This document shows, one piece after another, positions 1 to 9,974 of a stretch of DNA of 64,000 bases; the first letter of the stretch is position 1; the number at the start of each line of letters is the position of its first letter. Position numbers and translations under genes: made by a program. The stretch is from Tessaracoccus aquimaris. Lineage in GTDB: Bacteria; Actinomycetota; Actinomycetes; Propionibacteriales; Propionibacteriaceae. The notes beneath the pieces are model-generated. The model did no database searches and was not told where the DNA came from. It saw only the letters and a list, made by a program, of their open reading frames with translations. The stretch covers positions 3,100,001-3,164,000 of the forward strand of contig NZ_CP019606.1 of NCBI RefSeq assembly GCF_001997345.1, written 5' to 3'.

Positions 1-2640
1 GCCAGCGCCCCCGCTTGCCCGTAGGAGTCGGTGATGGTGGCGGTGACCTCCTCGGCCCGGTCGGGGTCGGTGGGGGCGAGAGCCTTCGCCAGGGCGGTCA
101 GCGCCCCCGCTTGCCGGTAGGGGTCGGTGATGGTGGCGGCGACCTCCTCGGCCCGGTCGGGGTCGGTGGGGGCGAGCGCCTCAACCAGGGCGGTCAGCGC
201 CCCCGCTTGCCGGTAGGGGCTGGTGATGGTGGCGGCGACCTCCTCGGCCCGGTCGGGGTCGGTGGGGGCGAGCGCCTCAACCAGGGCGGTCAGCGCCTCC
301 GCTTGCCGGTAGGGGTCGGTGATGGTGGCGGCAACCTCCTCGGCCCGGTCGGGGTCGGTGGGGGCGAGAGCCTCAACCAGGGCGGCCAGCGCCTCCGCTT
401 GCCGGTAGGTGCTGGTGATGGTGGCGGCGACCTCCTCGACCCGCTGGACCAGGCCCCGGGCCCGGTCGGGGTCGGTGGGGGCGAGAGCCTTCGCCAGGGC
501 GGTCAGCGCCTGCGCTTGCCGGTAGGGGTCGGTGATGGTGGCGGCGACCTCCTCGGCCCGCTGGACCAGGCCCCGGGCCCGGTCGGGGTCGGTGGGGGCG
601 AGAGCCTTCGCCAGGGCGGTCAGCGCCTCCGCTTGCCGGTAGGGGCTGGTGATGGTGGCGGCGACCTTCGCGGCCCGGTCGGGGTCGGTGGGGGCGAGAG
701 CCTCAACCAGGGCGGCCAGCGCCTCCGCTTGCCGGTCGGGGTCGGTGATGGTGGCGGCGACATCGAGGGCATGGTCGGTCTGTTTGGTCACTGCCCATGC
801 TCGGAAGATCTCGATCGGGAAGCGATTGTGCTGGGCGCTCATCGCGTCAAGGTAGACCGACAGGATCGTCAGCGTTGGCAGGTGGGGCTCGACCTGATGC
901 GTGTGGCCCTGGGCCGCGACGTGTGCCTCGCGGTAGGCGGCGTAGTTGCTGCCCGTCACATGGAACAAGTATCGATGGCGTGCGAGATCGGTTGCCAGCG
1001 CTGTCATCCGGGGAAGGTTCCCTGTCTTGGACAGCAGCGCGAAGTACGGTTCACCGGCGAAGCCCGGCGTCGTCGTCCGTGCCCATCCCTGCGCCGCGAA
1101 CGTGTCAACCCACTCGTGGAGGTACGCCCGCCAAGGAGCCAGGACCTCTTGCCTATGGTGTGCCCACCCACCTCCGACGTGCGCTCGTGGGTTGCGGGGA
1201 TCGAGAATCTCGATGACTCGGTCATCGAGCGTGTCGTGGCCGAGCCGGAAACCATCCCCTCCAGGCAGCGTGACGCGGTGGAAGACGCGGGCCGCGTGAT
1301 CGCCGAGGATGTCCTCGACCGTCGGTACTTCGATCAAGTCATTGGTGGCGCGAGACGCAAGTTCAGCCAGGTCAATTGCCGTGAGGGGAGCCTCGGCCGC
1401 CGCGACCAGGCAGGCCAGTGTCCGACCCAACCGGTCTGGTGGTCCCACTAGCCAGAGATTGTCCAGTTCCCTGAACGCCTGCTCTTGGCGAGCCACCGCG
1501 CCTGGGGATGCTTTCAGTTCGCGACTGTGCAGGGGTGTGGCGAGGGGGTGATCGTAAGGAACATCGAGCCTTGGCATGGTCCGTGACGCGACCACTACTT
1601 TCACCCCGACCGGCAGTGTTGGGGGGAGTGCCGCCGCGATCGACCCCTCCGTTCCCTTGTCCTCATCCAAGCCGTCCACCAACAACAGCAGACTCTGACC
1701 CTTTCGGCGGCAGTTGTCCCCGGCCTCGGAAAGCAGGTCCTGGAACTCACGCAGTCGCTCCGACGGGGAGTGGGCGCCGGCGCGGTGCACCATCGATCGA
1801 CCCGCCCAGACAGCGATCTGGGGCATGATGCTGTCGAAGAAGTCCCTGCGGTCATTGGCCGTCGTATCCCGGCCCATTGTGAGGAACGCCGCGACGAACA
1901 CCCCTGCGGGGGGACGCACGGCCAGATCGGCCATGAAGGACGTCTTGCCGGCCCACGGTTGGGCCGTCCACCACCACCAGCCGCTGTCAGGACTGGCCAG
2001 GAAATCCTCCATCAGGGCACGATCCACCTGGCGGGCCGGGTCCGAGATCGCGAGCGGCTCGACCTGCTCAGTCAGGTAGCTCTCGGCGAGCGGCAACGCA
2101 GCTACCTGCCAGACCTGCTCAGGTAGCCCCTCGACTTGCTCGGAGAGGCGTGCGTGATCCGCACCCTGTGCGGCCTGGTACCGCAGGAGGCGGACGGTCG
2201 CATTCCTCAAGAAGTCCGGGTTCTCCAGCGCCTCGTCTTGGAGCACGTGGAGTGACGCATCCACGATCCGATCGAACCAATCCTGCGCGTCCGGCCGCAG
2301 CTTCTGTCGCTCCGGGTCGGTGCGGGGGCAAGGGATCGCTTCACCTTCTCCAGATCCTCGATCACCTCGAGCGGGTCAAGCCCCAGGTGGGCGAGCGCCC
2401 GGGAGGCTGCCCGATCCGCATCCATCCAATCAATCGAACCGAGGTCAGGGGCATGCCTACCGAACTGGGCCAGTATCCGCTCCTCCACCCCAGACACACG
2501 CTTGGCGGGCCAATACTTTGCTGCCAAGCAGCCCGCCGCTCCGACCGTTCCCCCACGAGTGGCAATCCAGACCAGGACAGGATTTGGCCGGCCACCACAC
2601 TCGCGACCTCAATCACCTTCACCACTGCCATGCCAGCCAT
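1..2640 (-). CDS. STAND/NACHT-type NTPase with C-terminal tandem repeats (partial, runs off left edge)
   Basis: The minus-strand frame is open from about 2375 down to base 1. It carries a P-loop-like motif (QPWAGKTSF, near 1941), a Walker B-like stretch (LLLLVDGLDED, near 1680) and an aspartate/arginine-rich linker. It ends in at least seven near-identical repeats that leave the window. This is the layout of STAND/NACHT NTPases, many of which sense phage or regulate cell death; the function here is inferred. The N-terminus needs two one-base corrections: at the G run 2324-2328 and at the T run 2517-2519. These join a start at 2640 (good GGGGA ribosome site) to the NTPase frame, giving continuous sequence such as KYWPAKRVSGVEERI. 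The gene may be intact and mis-sequenced, or truly broken. The stop codon is not in the window. Confidence 0.7.
61..720 (-). repeat. Tandem 96-bp coding repeats (32-residue units)
   Basis: A unit translating as ALAPTDPDRAEEVAATI followed by TDPYRQAGALTALVE recurs seven times, marked by its GGGGTCGGTGGGGGCGAG block at about 61, 157, 253, 349, 466, 583 and 679. Spacing is 96 bp, except two spacings of 117 bp where seven residues (RGLVQRA-like) are inserted. The copies are almost identical at DNA level, which suggests recent expansion or ongoing recombination. They encode a helical-repeat sensor-like region of the NTPase. Confidence 0.9.
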
Positions 2641-2937
2641 TCTTCCCCACCATCCCGCCGGGCGGCGGTGAGCGAAGAGAATTGAGCAAGAAGAAGCACA
2701 GGCACGCCAACCACCTTCTACCTCCACTTCGCCTACAAGAGCGACCTGCCTTCGGCAGTGTCGCACCCGTGTCCACCGACTCGAAGACCGGACCTTCACC
2801 ACTGTCTGTGGAGCTCAACCCAAGCGGTCGTTCTGCCCCGCCGAAAATCTAAGCGGGCATCGAGTGGCCAAGTGTCTGGCACCCCAGTGGCGCCCCTGGG
2901 CTTGACCGGAAATCGTGGACACGGCCCGCTTACGCGG

Positions 2938-3149
2938 CTTCATCCTTGATTGATGATTCAACTCGATTGGTGGTGAGTTGATACTCGTAGTCGACCCGTG
3001 TGGTGTAGCCAATCGCGGAATGTCGGCGTCGGCGGTTGTAGACGACTTCGATCCAGCGCGCCGCCTCGCGGCGGGCCTCTGCCAAGGTGGGCCGTTTTCC
3101 TGCGGTCGTAGAACTCGGTACTCACGGTGGCGAAAAACGACTCCGACAC
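2938..3149 (-). pseudogene. IS3-family transposase (OrfB) C-terminal remnant
   Basis: The minus strand encodes ESFFATVSTEFYDRR, then after a one-base slip PTLAEARREAARWIEVVYNR and RRRRHSAIGY. This is the C-terminal end of the DDE integrase-type OrfB of IS3-family elements; the SFFATLKTEFY and YNRRRRHSALG blocks are family hallmarks. Everything upstream of the ESFF block is missing, so only about 70 residues remain. Downstream (about 2900) the CGTGTCCACGATTTCCGG stretch resembles an IS3-type end. The flanks 2641-2900 and 3150-3233 hold no recognisable gene. Confidence 0.75.
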
Positions 3150-4512
3150 TACCAGGGGGTCAGATTTGGCTCGGCGTTGACAGTGGTCACGCCCGGTCAG
3201 AGGGCAGACAAGCTCGATCTACTAGGTGACGCCTCAGGCTCGAGGTTTTACGCTGACCCGGCCACCGACGAGGGAACGGGACGTCACAAGACGACGATCC
3301 CTGAGGAACGTCACGAGGGGCAGGTGACCTGGGTCGACCTTGATTGGGGTCCGACCGATACCTTCGAGTTGGCCATGGAGAATTGCCAGCAAATCAAGCA
3401 ACTCAGAGTCCGAGTGGTTGATCGCCAGCGCCGGTATCACGGGAGCGAGATCGTTCCGATGCGTCAGACTCCGGCCGACAACCAAGAGCGTAGTGCTGTC
3501 AACACTCTCATTGCGCTCCTCTAGGTATGTCAGCAATCTCTCAGCACTGGACGGTGGGATCGTCTCCCTGGTCTTGGCCGCGCTCAAGAGGATCTCCATG
3601 AGGTCGCGCCGGTTGGAACTGCTAATGGCGTCAAAGTCCTCGTCGTCTAGGACCTCGGGGTCGAGATAGTCGGTAATGTCCGCTGAAACCTCGATTAGTT
3701 CTTGAAGCTCGATCGATTGGCCCTTGAGCCGCGCGTAGACATCCTGGCGATCAGGAATGAGGCCCTCCGCAACCATGGCGGGCAGCAATCCATCCAAGGC
3801 GGAGGGAATAACGCCAAGATCGAGTGCTGTGCCTGAGCGAGCGAGGAGACCAAACTTCCTGGTCGGGTCCACGCCCTCAAGTTGCAGGAGGGCGATAAGG
3901 AGGTCGGCTGGCACGGTGACCCCGCTTGTTGGCAACGGCACCGCATGGGGCTCAATGGTGGCAAGCAGCCCTTCCCACGCCTGCAACTCCCCGAACTGGC
4001 GGAAGTACGCCGCTAGGCCTGGCCAACTGACCGATACCCGTCCATGATGGAGTGCGGCCTGCCACCACATCGTTTCCAAGTCGCTGAGCTCGAGCCCGAT
4101 GCTTGTGGGGAGTCGTGAGACCAGCAGGTCGAGGTCATCGCCGCTGGGTTCGGCCGACGCCAGGGTCGAGATGTCGTTCATGATGCTAGCCACCGCAGCG
4201 TCGGCCGAAATGCTGTAGCACCCGGTGCACAAGCGAAGCTCACCTACATACTGCGCGATGTTCTCGTAGATGAAAGCTCGCTGAGCAGTCGTCACTCGAT
4301 CTAGCGCCAGCGAATTGTCCCCCTCTAGTCCGGTGAGGTACCTCAGGTTGGTCGCATTGACGGTGTACATGTTGCGCTTGACTAGCTCACCGGCAAGGGA
4401 CGCTGGCTGCCTGGTTACGTCCGAATCGATGTAACCAAGGGTGTCCAGCACACTCGTGGTCCGCGCCAACTCGGCCGAGTCAGCCGTCGCCCAGAGTCCC
4501 ATCAACGGGAGA

Positions 4513-4520
4513 TGTTTGGA
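4513..4520. repeat. Target-site duplication, left copy (ISL3 A)
   Basis: TGTTTGGA directly abuts the left end of ISL3 element A and is repeated exactly at 5970-5977. Confidence 0.93.
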
Positions 4521-5969
4521 GGCTCTTCACAGATGAGAGTGGAGTTGGGGTCTGAAGCCGCCTGCCTCGAGGAGCGATCTGAGTCTGTAGTGGGCGAGGT
4601 TGCGGAACCCGAGGGCGATACCGCGGAGGTGCTCGAGCCGGCCGTTGATGGCCTCCGTGGGGCCGTTACTGGTGCCGGGATGGTCGAAGAACGCCAAGAT
4701 GTCGTCGCGGCGTTTGTGGAGAGTCCGGCCGAGCTGAGCCAGCTCGATCAGGGCCTTCGGGACACCTGCCTTGAGCGAGTTGATCACTCTCGTCAGCGCC
4801 CTGCGACCAGCGGTGCGGTCCTTGTCGCGGTACGCGGCGATGATGCTTTGGTAGACGCTCCAGGTGACTTCAACCTCGGCGTGATCCTCACTCGCGAACA
4901 GCGTATCGAGGCGTGTGTTTTGCCTGGTGGTGAGCAGGTTCACACCGGTGTGGAGGAGCCTGCGGGCTTTGTAGAGAGGGTCATTGCGGAGGCCTCGGCC
5001 GCCGGTGAGTTCCCGCTGGACTCGCTGCCGGGTCCGGTTCAGCTTGTCACCTGCCAAGGCGACCACATGGAACGGGTCCATCACTGTGGTCGCGTCTGGC
5101 ACAGCCTCAGCCGTAGCGCTCTTGTATCCGGTGAAGCCGTCCATCGCGACGATCTCCACGGCCGCCCTGAACCCAAGGCTCTGGGCGTTGAGCCAGGATT
5201 TGAAGACCTGCTTCGAGCGGCCCTCGATTAAGTCCAGCAACCGGGCCGGGCCGGTCTTGTCCCTTGCCGGGGTCAAGTCGATGACAACGGTGACGTACTT
5301 GTCACCGCTGTGGGTGTGGCGCCAGCAGTGTTCGTCGACCCCGACAACCTTGACCCCCTCGAGCCTGTCGGGGAGATCGATCAGGACCTGCTGGCCCAGC
5401 TCGGTGACCGCGTCGTGGACGGTGCCCCACGCCGTCTGCAGCACCGCCGCGACAGCGCTGATCGAGCAATGGTCCAGCACCACCTCCCGCAGCGCCCACC
5501 ACACCGCTGACCTGGTCAGTTTCGACCGAGGCTGCGCCACTGTCTTGAGCCGGTGGCGCCACACCTTGCCGCAGCCGCGGCAGCGATACCTCGGCGCCTG
5601 AACCTGTAGCTTCGTGGAGGACCTACCAACCGGCACATGGGTGAACCAACGAGTGAAGGTGTCGTGCCAGCCGCCCGTCGCGCCGCAGGCCGGGCAGGTG
5701 CTATCGGGCAGCACCGGTGCACAGTACAAGATCGTCTTGTCGGGCCACACCTGCTGCGCCTTCACCTGCAGACCCAGGACGTCGATCCGGGCAAAGGTGT
5801 TCACATCGGGCGCAGTGATCTTGGGAGTGGCAGGAGTCGGTGAGGTAACGTCAGACATGAGCCTTGTTCGTTGTGAGGAGTGGACTAGACACTCACATCC
5901 TCCCAGCGGCAAGGCTCCCTACGTCTTCACGCCCACCAAGCCCGGTCCCACTCTCAAATGGGAAGAGCC
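4521..5969 (-). mobile_element. ISL3-family insertion sequence A
   Basis: A complete 1,449-bp element. Its imperfect inverted ends read GGCTCTTCACAGATGAGAGT on the left (4521) and, on the other strand, GGCTCTTCCCATTTGAGAGT on the right (ending 5969). It is flanked by the 8-bp direct repeat TGTTTGGA at 4513-4520 and 5970-5977, the usual duplication length for ISL3. It contains one transposase gene and lies in the YobI-type gene. The perfect duplication and intact transposase suggest a recent insertion. Confidence 0.95.
4527..5858 (-). CDS. ISL3-family transposase
   Basis: A 443-residue DDE transposase. The N-terminal half has a zinc-binding region (CPACGATGGW and YRCRGCGKVW). The catalytic core shows the aspartates in VGVDEHCW and VAMDGFTGYK and the glutamate in PTEAINGRLE, followed by the family C-terminal block GIALGFRNLAHYR. 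The start at 5858 is chosen because it begins MSDVTS within the element; an in-frame ATG at 5912 is also inside the element, so the N-terminus is uncertain. The stop lies six bases inside the left terminal repeat. It shares the fold of the second ISL3 transposase in this window but is clearly a different element. Confidence 0.93.
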   Translation of the reverse strand: MSDVTSPTPATPKITAPDVNTFARIDVLGLQVKAQQVWPDKTILYCAPVLPDSTCPACGATGGWHDTFTRWFTHVPVGRSSTKLQVQAPRYRCRGCGKVWRHRLKTVAQPRSKLTRSAVWWALREVVLDHCSISAVAAVLQTAWGTVHDAVTELGQQVLIDLPDRLEGVKVVGVDEHCWRHTHSGDKYVTVVIDLTPARDKTGPARLLDLIEGRSKQVFKSWLNAQSLGFRAAVEIVAMDGFTGYKSATAEAVPDATTVMDPFHVVALAGDKLNRTRQRVQRELTGGRGLRNDPLYKARRLLHTGVNLLTTRQNTRLDTLFASEDHAEVEVTWSVYQSIIAAYRDKDRTAGRRALTRVINSLKAGVPKALIELAQLGRTLHKRRDDILAFFDHPGTSNGPTEAINGRLEHLRGIALGFRNLAHYRLRSLLEAGGFRPQLHSHL

Positions 5970-5977
5970 TGTTTGGA
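5970..5977. repeat. Target-site duplication, right copy (ISL3 A)
   Basis: TGTTTGGA directly abuts the right end of ISL3 element A and matches 4513-4520 exactly. Confidence 0.93.
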
Positions 5978-8051
5978 GAGGGCGTTCGTAACCGCCTCAT
6001 TGGAGTCGTAGACACGATCGGGTGACGCACCGACCAGAGTCGCTTCAAGCACTGCTGTGACCTTCTCTGGATCCATTGCTTCATCAGCGACCTCTACGAA
6101 AGCCGAGGTCAGATTCGGGGCCGCAAGCTTGGCGAACCGAGGAATGTGCGCGCCCTTCGATCGGTACAGCCGTCGAAAGCGACGGGCAAGCTCACTCGGT
6201 GCACACGAAGTCAGCATGAAAGGGGAGTCGGAGTCACTGGCTGGCAAGGCAACGAGGTGGTCGTAGACCTGAACGTTCAAACACCGCTCGTCGGCAAGGA
6301 ACTCTGGCCCTGCGGCCTTGAGCATCCTTCTCACCGCATCATCGTTGTCGAACTCGTACTCGAAGAGCGGCTGTCCCTTGGGATCCTCGACGACCAGAAT
6401 CAGGTAGTTCAGCGCCTTCGCTGTCAACTCACCTGGATCCGTACGAACAGCGTAAATCGTGAAGAGGGAGTCAATGTATCCACGGGCGATCAGCGCGGCA
6501 GTGAACTTGTCGATACCCATCTCCGAAAGGTCACTCAGGGTGAACCCCTCAATTGTCTCGTCCGTTGCAGCCAGGTACAGGGATCTAGGGGGGCGCATCA
6601 TGTCCTGCCAAGTCGCACGCGAGACCCAAGTCTTCCACTCGTTCAGGTTCTCAAGATCCCGAGTCTTGGCCTCGTTACGGGCCTCATCCCACGCGATCGC
6701 CCCGCCGGCTTCGCCCGCCATGATCGCCAAGTCATCAGGTCGGAGGTCGACGGTCAGGCGTGGTGCACCGATACGGACTCCAGCCTCCACTGCTCCCTTC
6801 CAGAATGCAACGTCGTCTGGAGCGCTGGGATCAAAGGCCCTTTGGCCGGAACGCTCGGTGGCCTGACCATTCAGCCGGTCCACCATCACACTCAGGGCCG
6901 CGCCCAGCCGCGCGCGGGCACCCTGGCCAGGAAGGGAACTGACACTCCTGACCCGGCTCTCAGCCTCGCTGAGTACTTCGAGTGCGGTTACCTTCAGATC
7001 ATCGAAAGATTGCTGGAACCGGTTCAGCGGGCTTGATCCCGCAAGGATCCCATCGTAGTCGGACGGTCGCAAGGTCTTGTATGCCGCCATCGCGAACAGC
7101 CTCGAGCGGTCGAGCTCCTTGAGACCGGTTTCCCCTCGGACCACCCGCTCCAAGACCCGATACTCATTGACGATGCTCAGGATGAGCCTGTAGTCGGTGA
7201 CAAACCGGGCCACAACTCTCAGAACTCCCTCTGCGGGTTTCTCCGGATCGTTTTGAAGCAGTTCACCGAACTGGCTGTGTGAGGTGCGGGGAGACACGAA
7301 GGGGACCATCGGCACGACGAGATCAAAGAGCTTGATTCTGCGAGCAGCTTCGGAATCAGCATCCCCCAGTGCCCCTCCGGCTCGATCGCCTTGGCGCTGG
7401 CCTCGGCGTCGGCCGGCTGAGCTCCTCCTCCCGTGCCGAAAACGCTGTCACGCACAGCGCACAGGAATCGGATGGGTTGCTGACTCTTCCTCTTGAGTTG
7501 TCCCGCATTGTTCAGGAGAGTGTTCAGTTCCCGCAGCATCTCGAAGATCTGCGGGTCCTTGAAGCGATCGAGGTCCTCGAAGATCACTAGACGGCAACCG
7601 GAGCTGTCAAAGAAGTACACGATCTCGTCAAGGTACTCGTCGAACCAGCTGCTGTTGTTTGTGAGGGTCAGGCTGCCAGGGCCATTGCCCGCCCTGAGCT
7701 CACTCCACGACAACCGGCTGCTCAGCCTCGTGCGATAGACCCCCCAGAGCAACGTTGCACCAAGTGCCCCAAGGGCAATCCTCCAGCCTGTCTGTACGGT
7801 GCCCCCGAACGAAATGGCCGCCATGACGGCAGCACCGACGAGGGCTGCGACAACGGACTGCCGGATCAAACGCCAGCGCTTCAGATGAGAGAGCCGGCGG
7901 TAGCGGGACAGAGGCATGTCCCCAGGAGATCTTGAGTACAGAAGTTGCTTGACGATCTCTTTCTGGATCAGGTTGTTCGTGTTCCCTTGACCCGAGTTCG
8001 TTAATGCGTCGGGGCGATCGCCCACGCGCTTCGGGTCCAGAGTCCCCAAGG

Positions 8052-8059
8052 AGATAACC
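8052..8059. repeat. Target-site duplication, left copy (ISL3 B)
   Basis: AGATAACC abuts the left end of ISL3 element B and is repeated exactly at 9540-9547. Confidence 0.93.
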
Positions 8060-9539
8060 GGCTCTTCGGACTTGAGCGTGGGGTCAGAGGCGTAGACCGC
8101 CGCCGATGAGGAGCATTCTGAGGCGGTAGTTGTCGGGGTTACGGAACCCTCTGGCGACGCGGCGGGCGAGTTCGATCAAGCCATTGATCGCTTCGGTGCC
8201 GCCGTTGTTGGCGCCGCCGGTGGTGAAGTAGCCCAGGAACGCGTCTCTCCATCGGTTGAGGGTGCGGCCCAGGCGGGCGATCTCCGGGATCGGACACGTC
8301 GGGAACGAGGCGAGGACCTTCTCCGCTACCCGACGCCCGTCAGCAGGACTCGACTGGTGATAGACCGAACGCAGGTGCTGGGCGCAGTGCCAGGCGACCT
8401 CGACTTCGACGTGACGGTCCTCGACGGTGAACGCCGCCTCGAGCCGGGTCTTCTGCCGGTCGGTGAGATGCTCCTTCCCGGCACGCAGGACGTTGCGGAT
8501 CCGATACAGCGGATCATCTCTGCGGCCGCGGTGGCCGTGGATGTCTTGCTGGACCCGGCGGCGGACCTCATCAACGGCAGCCGTGGCGAGCTTGACGACG
8601 TGGAACGCGTCGAGCACCGCGACGGCGTCCTCCAACTGGTCGTCGATCGCATTCTTGTAACCGTGGAACGGGTCCAGCGTGGCGATCTCAACACCCTTGC
8701 GGAACACGTCGCCGCGGTCACGCAGCCACGACGTGTAGATCTCGCCGGAGCGGCCCGGGACCAGATCCAGGAGCCGGGCTCGGACTCGTCCGTCCTTGTC
8801 ACGTGTCAGATCGACCATGCCGGTGAACTCCTTCGGGCCGCGGCCGCCGAGCTCGACGGGCTTGGTGGAGACGTGATGCCAGATGTGTTCGTCGACGCCC
8901 AGCGAGGTGACACCGGCGAACCGGGTCTCGTCGTCGGCGGCAGTCTCAAGGACCGGCTTGACGGCCCGCCACAGCGTCTTCCAGGTGCAGCCGAGCTGCC
9001 GAGCCAGACCCTGAACAGAGGCGTTCTCCCGCCGCATCTGCCCGATCGCCCACGACGTCGCGCGTCTGGTGAGCAGCGCTCTGGGTCGCGCCACGTCGGG
9101 GTCTTGTTCCATGAACGAGGTCACCGGACACGACGGTTCGGGACACAGCCAGCGTCGTTTCCGCCACCACAACCTCACCGGCGCCGTGAAACACGGCGCG
9201 TCGATCAACTCGACCCGCTGCCGGCCATGCGCATGCGCGATCACCCCGCAGGCGGGGCAACCCATCACCTGGTCGGCGCTGGACTCGACCTCAATCCTGA
9301 GCCCCGCCTCGTCGCGGGCGACGCCAACCACATGCAGCCCCGGCAACCCGACCAGAAGATCACAGCGCTGGCAGTAGCCGCCCGCGGCACGGCAGCAGGA
9401 AGTAGGATCGGGCATCGTCGAGGTCCTTGAAGATCAGGTGGTGTGGTAACCCCGATTCTTGAGGGCCTCGACCCCCTTCACCCCGCCGACACGCCCGCCA
9501 TCCGATCCCCGCTCACCCCACGCTCAGGTCCGAAGAGCC
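8060..9539 (-). mobile_element. ISL3-family insertion sequence B
   Basis: A complete 1,480-bp element with inverted ends GGCTCTTCGGACTTGAGCGT on the left and GGCTCTTCGGACCTGAGCGT on the other strand at the right. It is flanked by the perfect 8-bp duplication AGATAACC at 8052-8059 and 9540-9547. The outer GGCTCTTC is shared with element A, but the inner ends and the transposase differ, so this is a second, distinct ISL3 element in the same gene. Confidence 0.95.
8084..9415 (-). CDS. ISL3-family transposase
   Basis: A 443-residue transposase. It has a zinc-finger-like N-terminus (CPACGVIAHAHGR, then WLCPEPSCP), and the DDE catalytic residues lie in SLGVDEHIWHH, ATLDPFHGYKN and GGTEAINGLIE. The C-terminus carries the family block RVARGFRNPDNYRLRMLL. 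The gene fills the element and looks intact, with no frameshift or missing catalytic residue. The start at 9415 gives MPDPTSCCRAAGGY. Confidence 0.93.
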   Translation of the reverse strand: MPDPTSCCRAAGGYCQRCDLLVGLPGLHVVGVARDEAGLRIEVESSADQVMGCPACGVIAHAHGRQRVELIDAPCFTAPVRLWWRKRRWLCPEPSCPVTSFMEQDPDVARPRALLTRRATSWAIGQMRRENASVQGLARQLGCTWKTLWRAVKPVLETAADDETRFAGVTSLGVDEHIWHHVSTKPVELGGRGPKEFTGMVDLTRDKDGRVRARLLDLVPGRSGEIYTSWLRDRGDVFRKGVEIATLDPFHGYKNAIDDQLEDAVAVLDAFHVVKLATAAVDEVRRRVQQDIHGHRGRRDDPLYRIRNVLRAGKEHLTDRQKTRLEAAFTVEDRHVEVEVAWHCAQHLRSVYHQSSPADGRRVAEKVLASFPTCPIPEIARLGRTLNRWRDAFLGYFTTGGANNGGTEAINGLIELARRVARGFRNPDNYRLRMLLIGGGLRL

Positions 9540-9547
9540 AGATAACC
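9540..9547. repeat. Target-site duplication, right copy (ISL3 B)
   Basis: AGATAACC abuts the right end of ISL3 element B and matches 8052-8059 exactly. Confidence 0.93.
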
Positions 9548-9974
9548 GTCGGTTTCATGGTCTGGACGTGGCCCTCCTTGAGGAGCCCGTCGATGACGCT
9601 GCTCTTCCCCGTACCAAACTGGCCCGTGAGTGCAATGAGCCTGAGCGCCCCAGACTTGTCGGCCTCTAGCGACCGGGTCAGCGCACTTGTATAGAGCCCG
9701 TGCTGAGCCTCCCGATACCTCGGGGTCAAGTCCATGATCTGAAGAGTGGTGGTGAGGTCCAAGGTCATTGCATCTCCGTGACAAACGTCTCGAGCGGACA
9801 ACGTCCATCCCGCAGGGCCCCCTCTCGAACGCCCACCCTCACCATAAGGGAGCCCACTGACAGAGCTTCCGGTCTGCGCCGACATCGCCCTCCATTCCTG
9901 TGCGCCAATAACTACCGTCCGATCCGCATACCCCCTACCTATGAAGTGCCACACACCTCTTGCATTGTCGGAAC

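Larger units (their letters stand above)
3234..9768 (-). pseudogene. YobI-family P-loop NTPase, split by two ISL3 elements and one frameshift
   Basis: Three host segments on one strand form one protein. The N-terminal part (9548-9768) starts at ATG 9768 behind a GGAG site and contains DLTPRYREAQHGLY and the P-loop GQFGTGKSS. The middle (5978-8051) contains NLIQKEIVKQLLYS, a membrane segment and the Walker B block RLVIFEDLDRF. The C-terminal part (3234-4512) ends naturally. Deleting each insertion plus one target copy (1,488 and 1,457 bp) brings the frames into register and gives seamless junctions (KPTVISLGTLDPK; ALSKHLPLMGLW). One slip remains at the C run 7363-7367; adding one base joins EGHWG to DADSEAARRIKLF. 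The repaired product would be 1,196 residues. YobI-like NTPases are large proteins found in defence islands; an anti-phage role here is inference. Confidence 0.85.

Noticed and set aside
51..760. Regular repeats as a CRISPR array
   Set aside because: The repeats are coding, about 96 bp with no unique spacers.
15..1451. Long plus-strand frame of glycine-rich repeats
   Set aside because: It is the exact antisense of the minus-strand repeat protein, which has P-loop and family-like sequence; the plus frame is a shadow.
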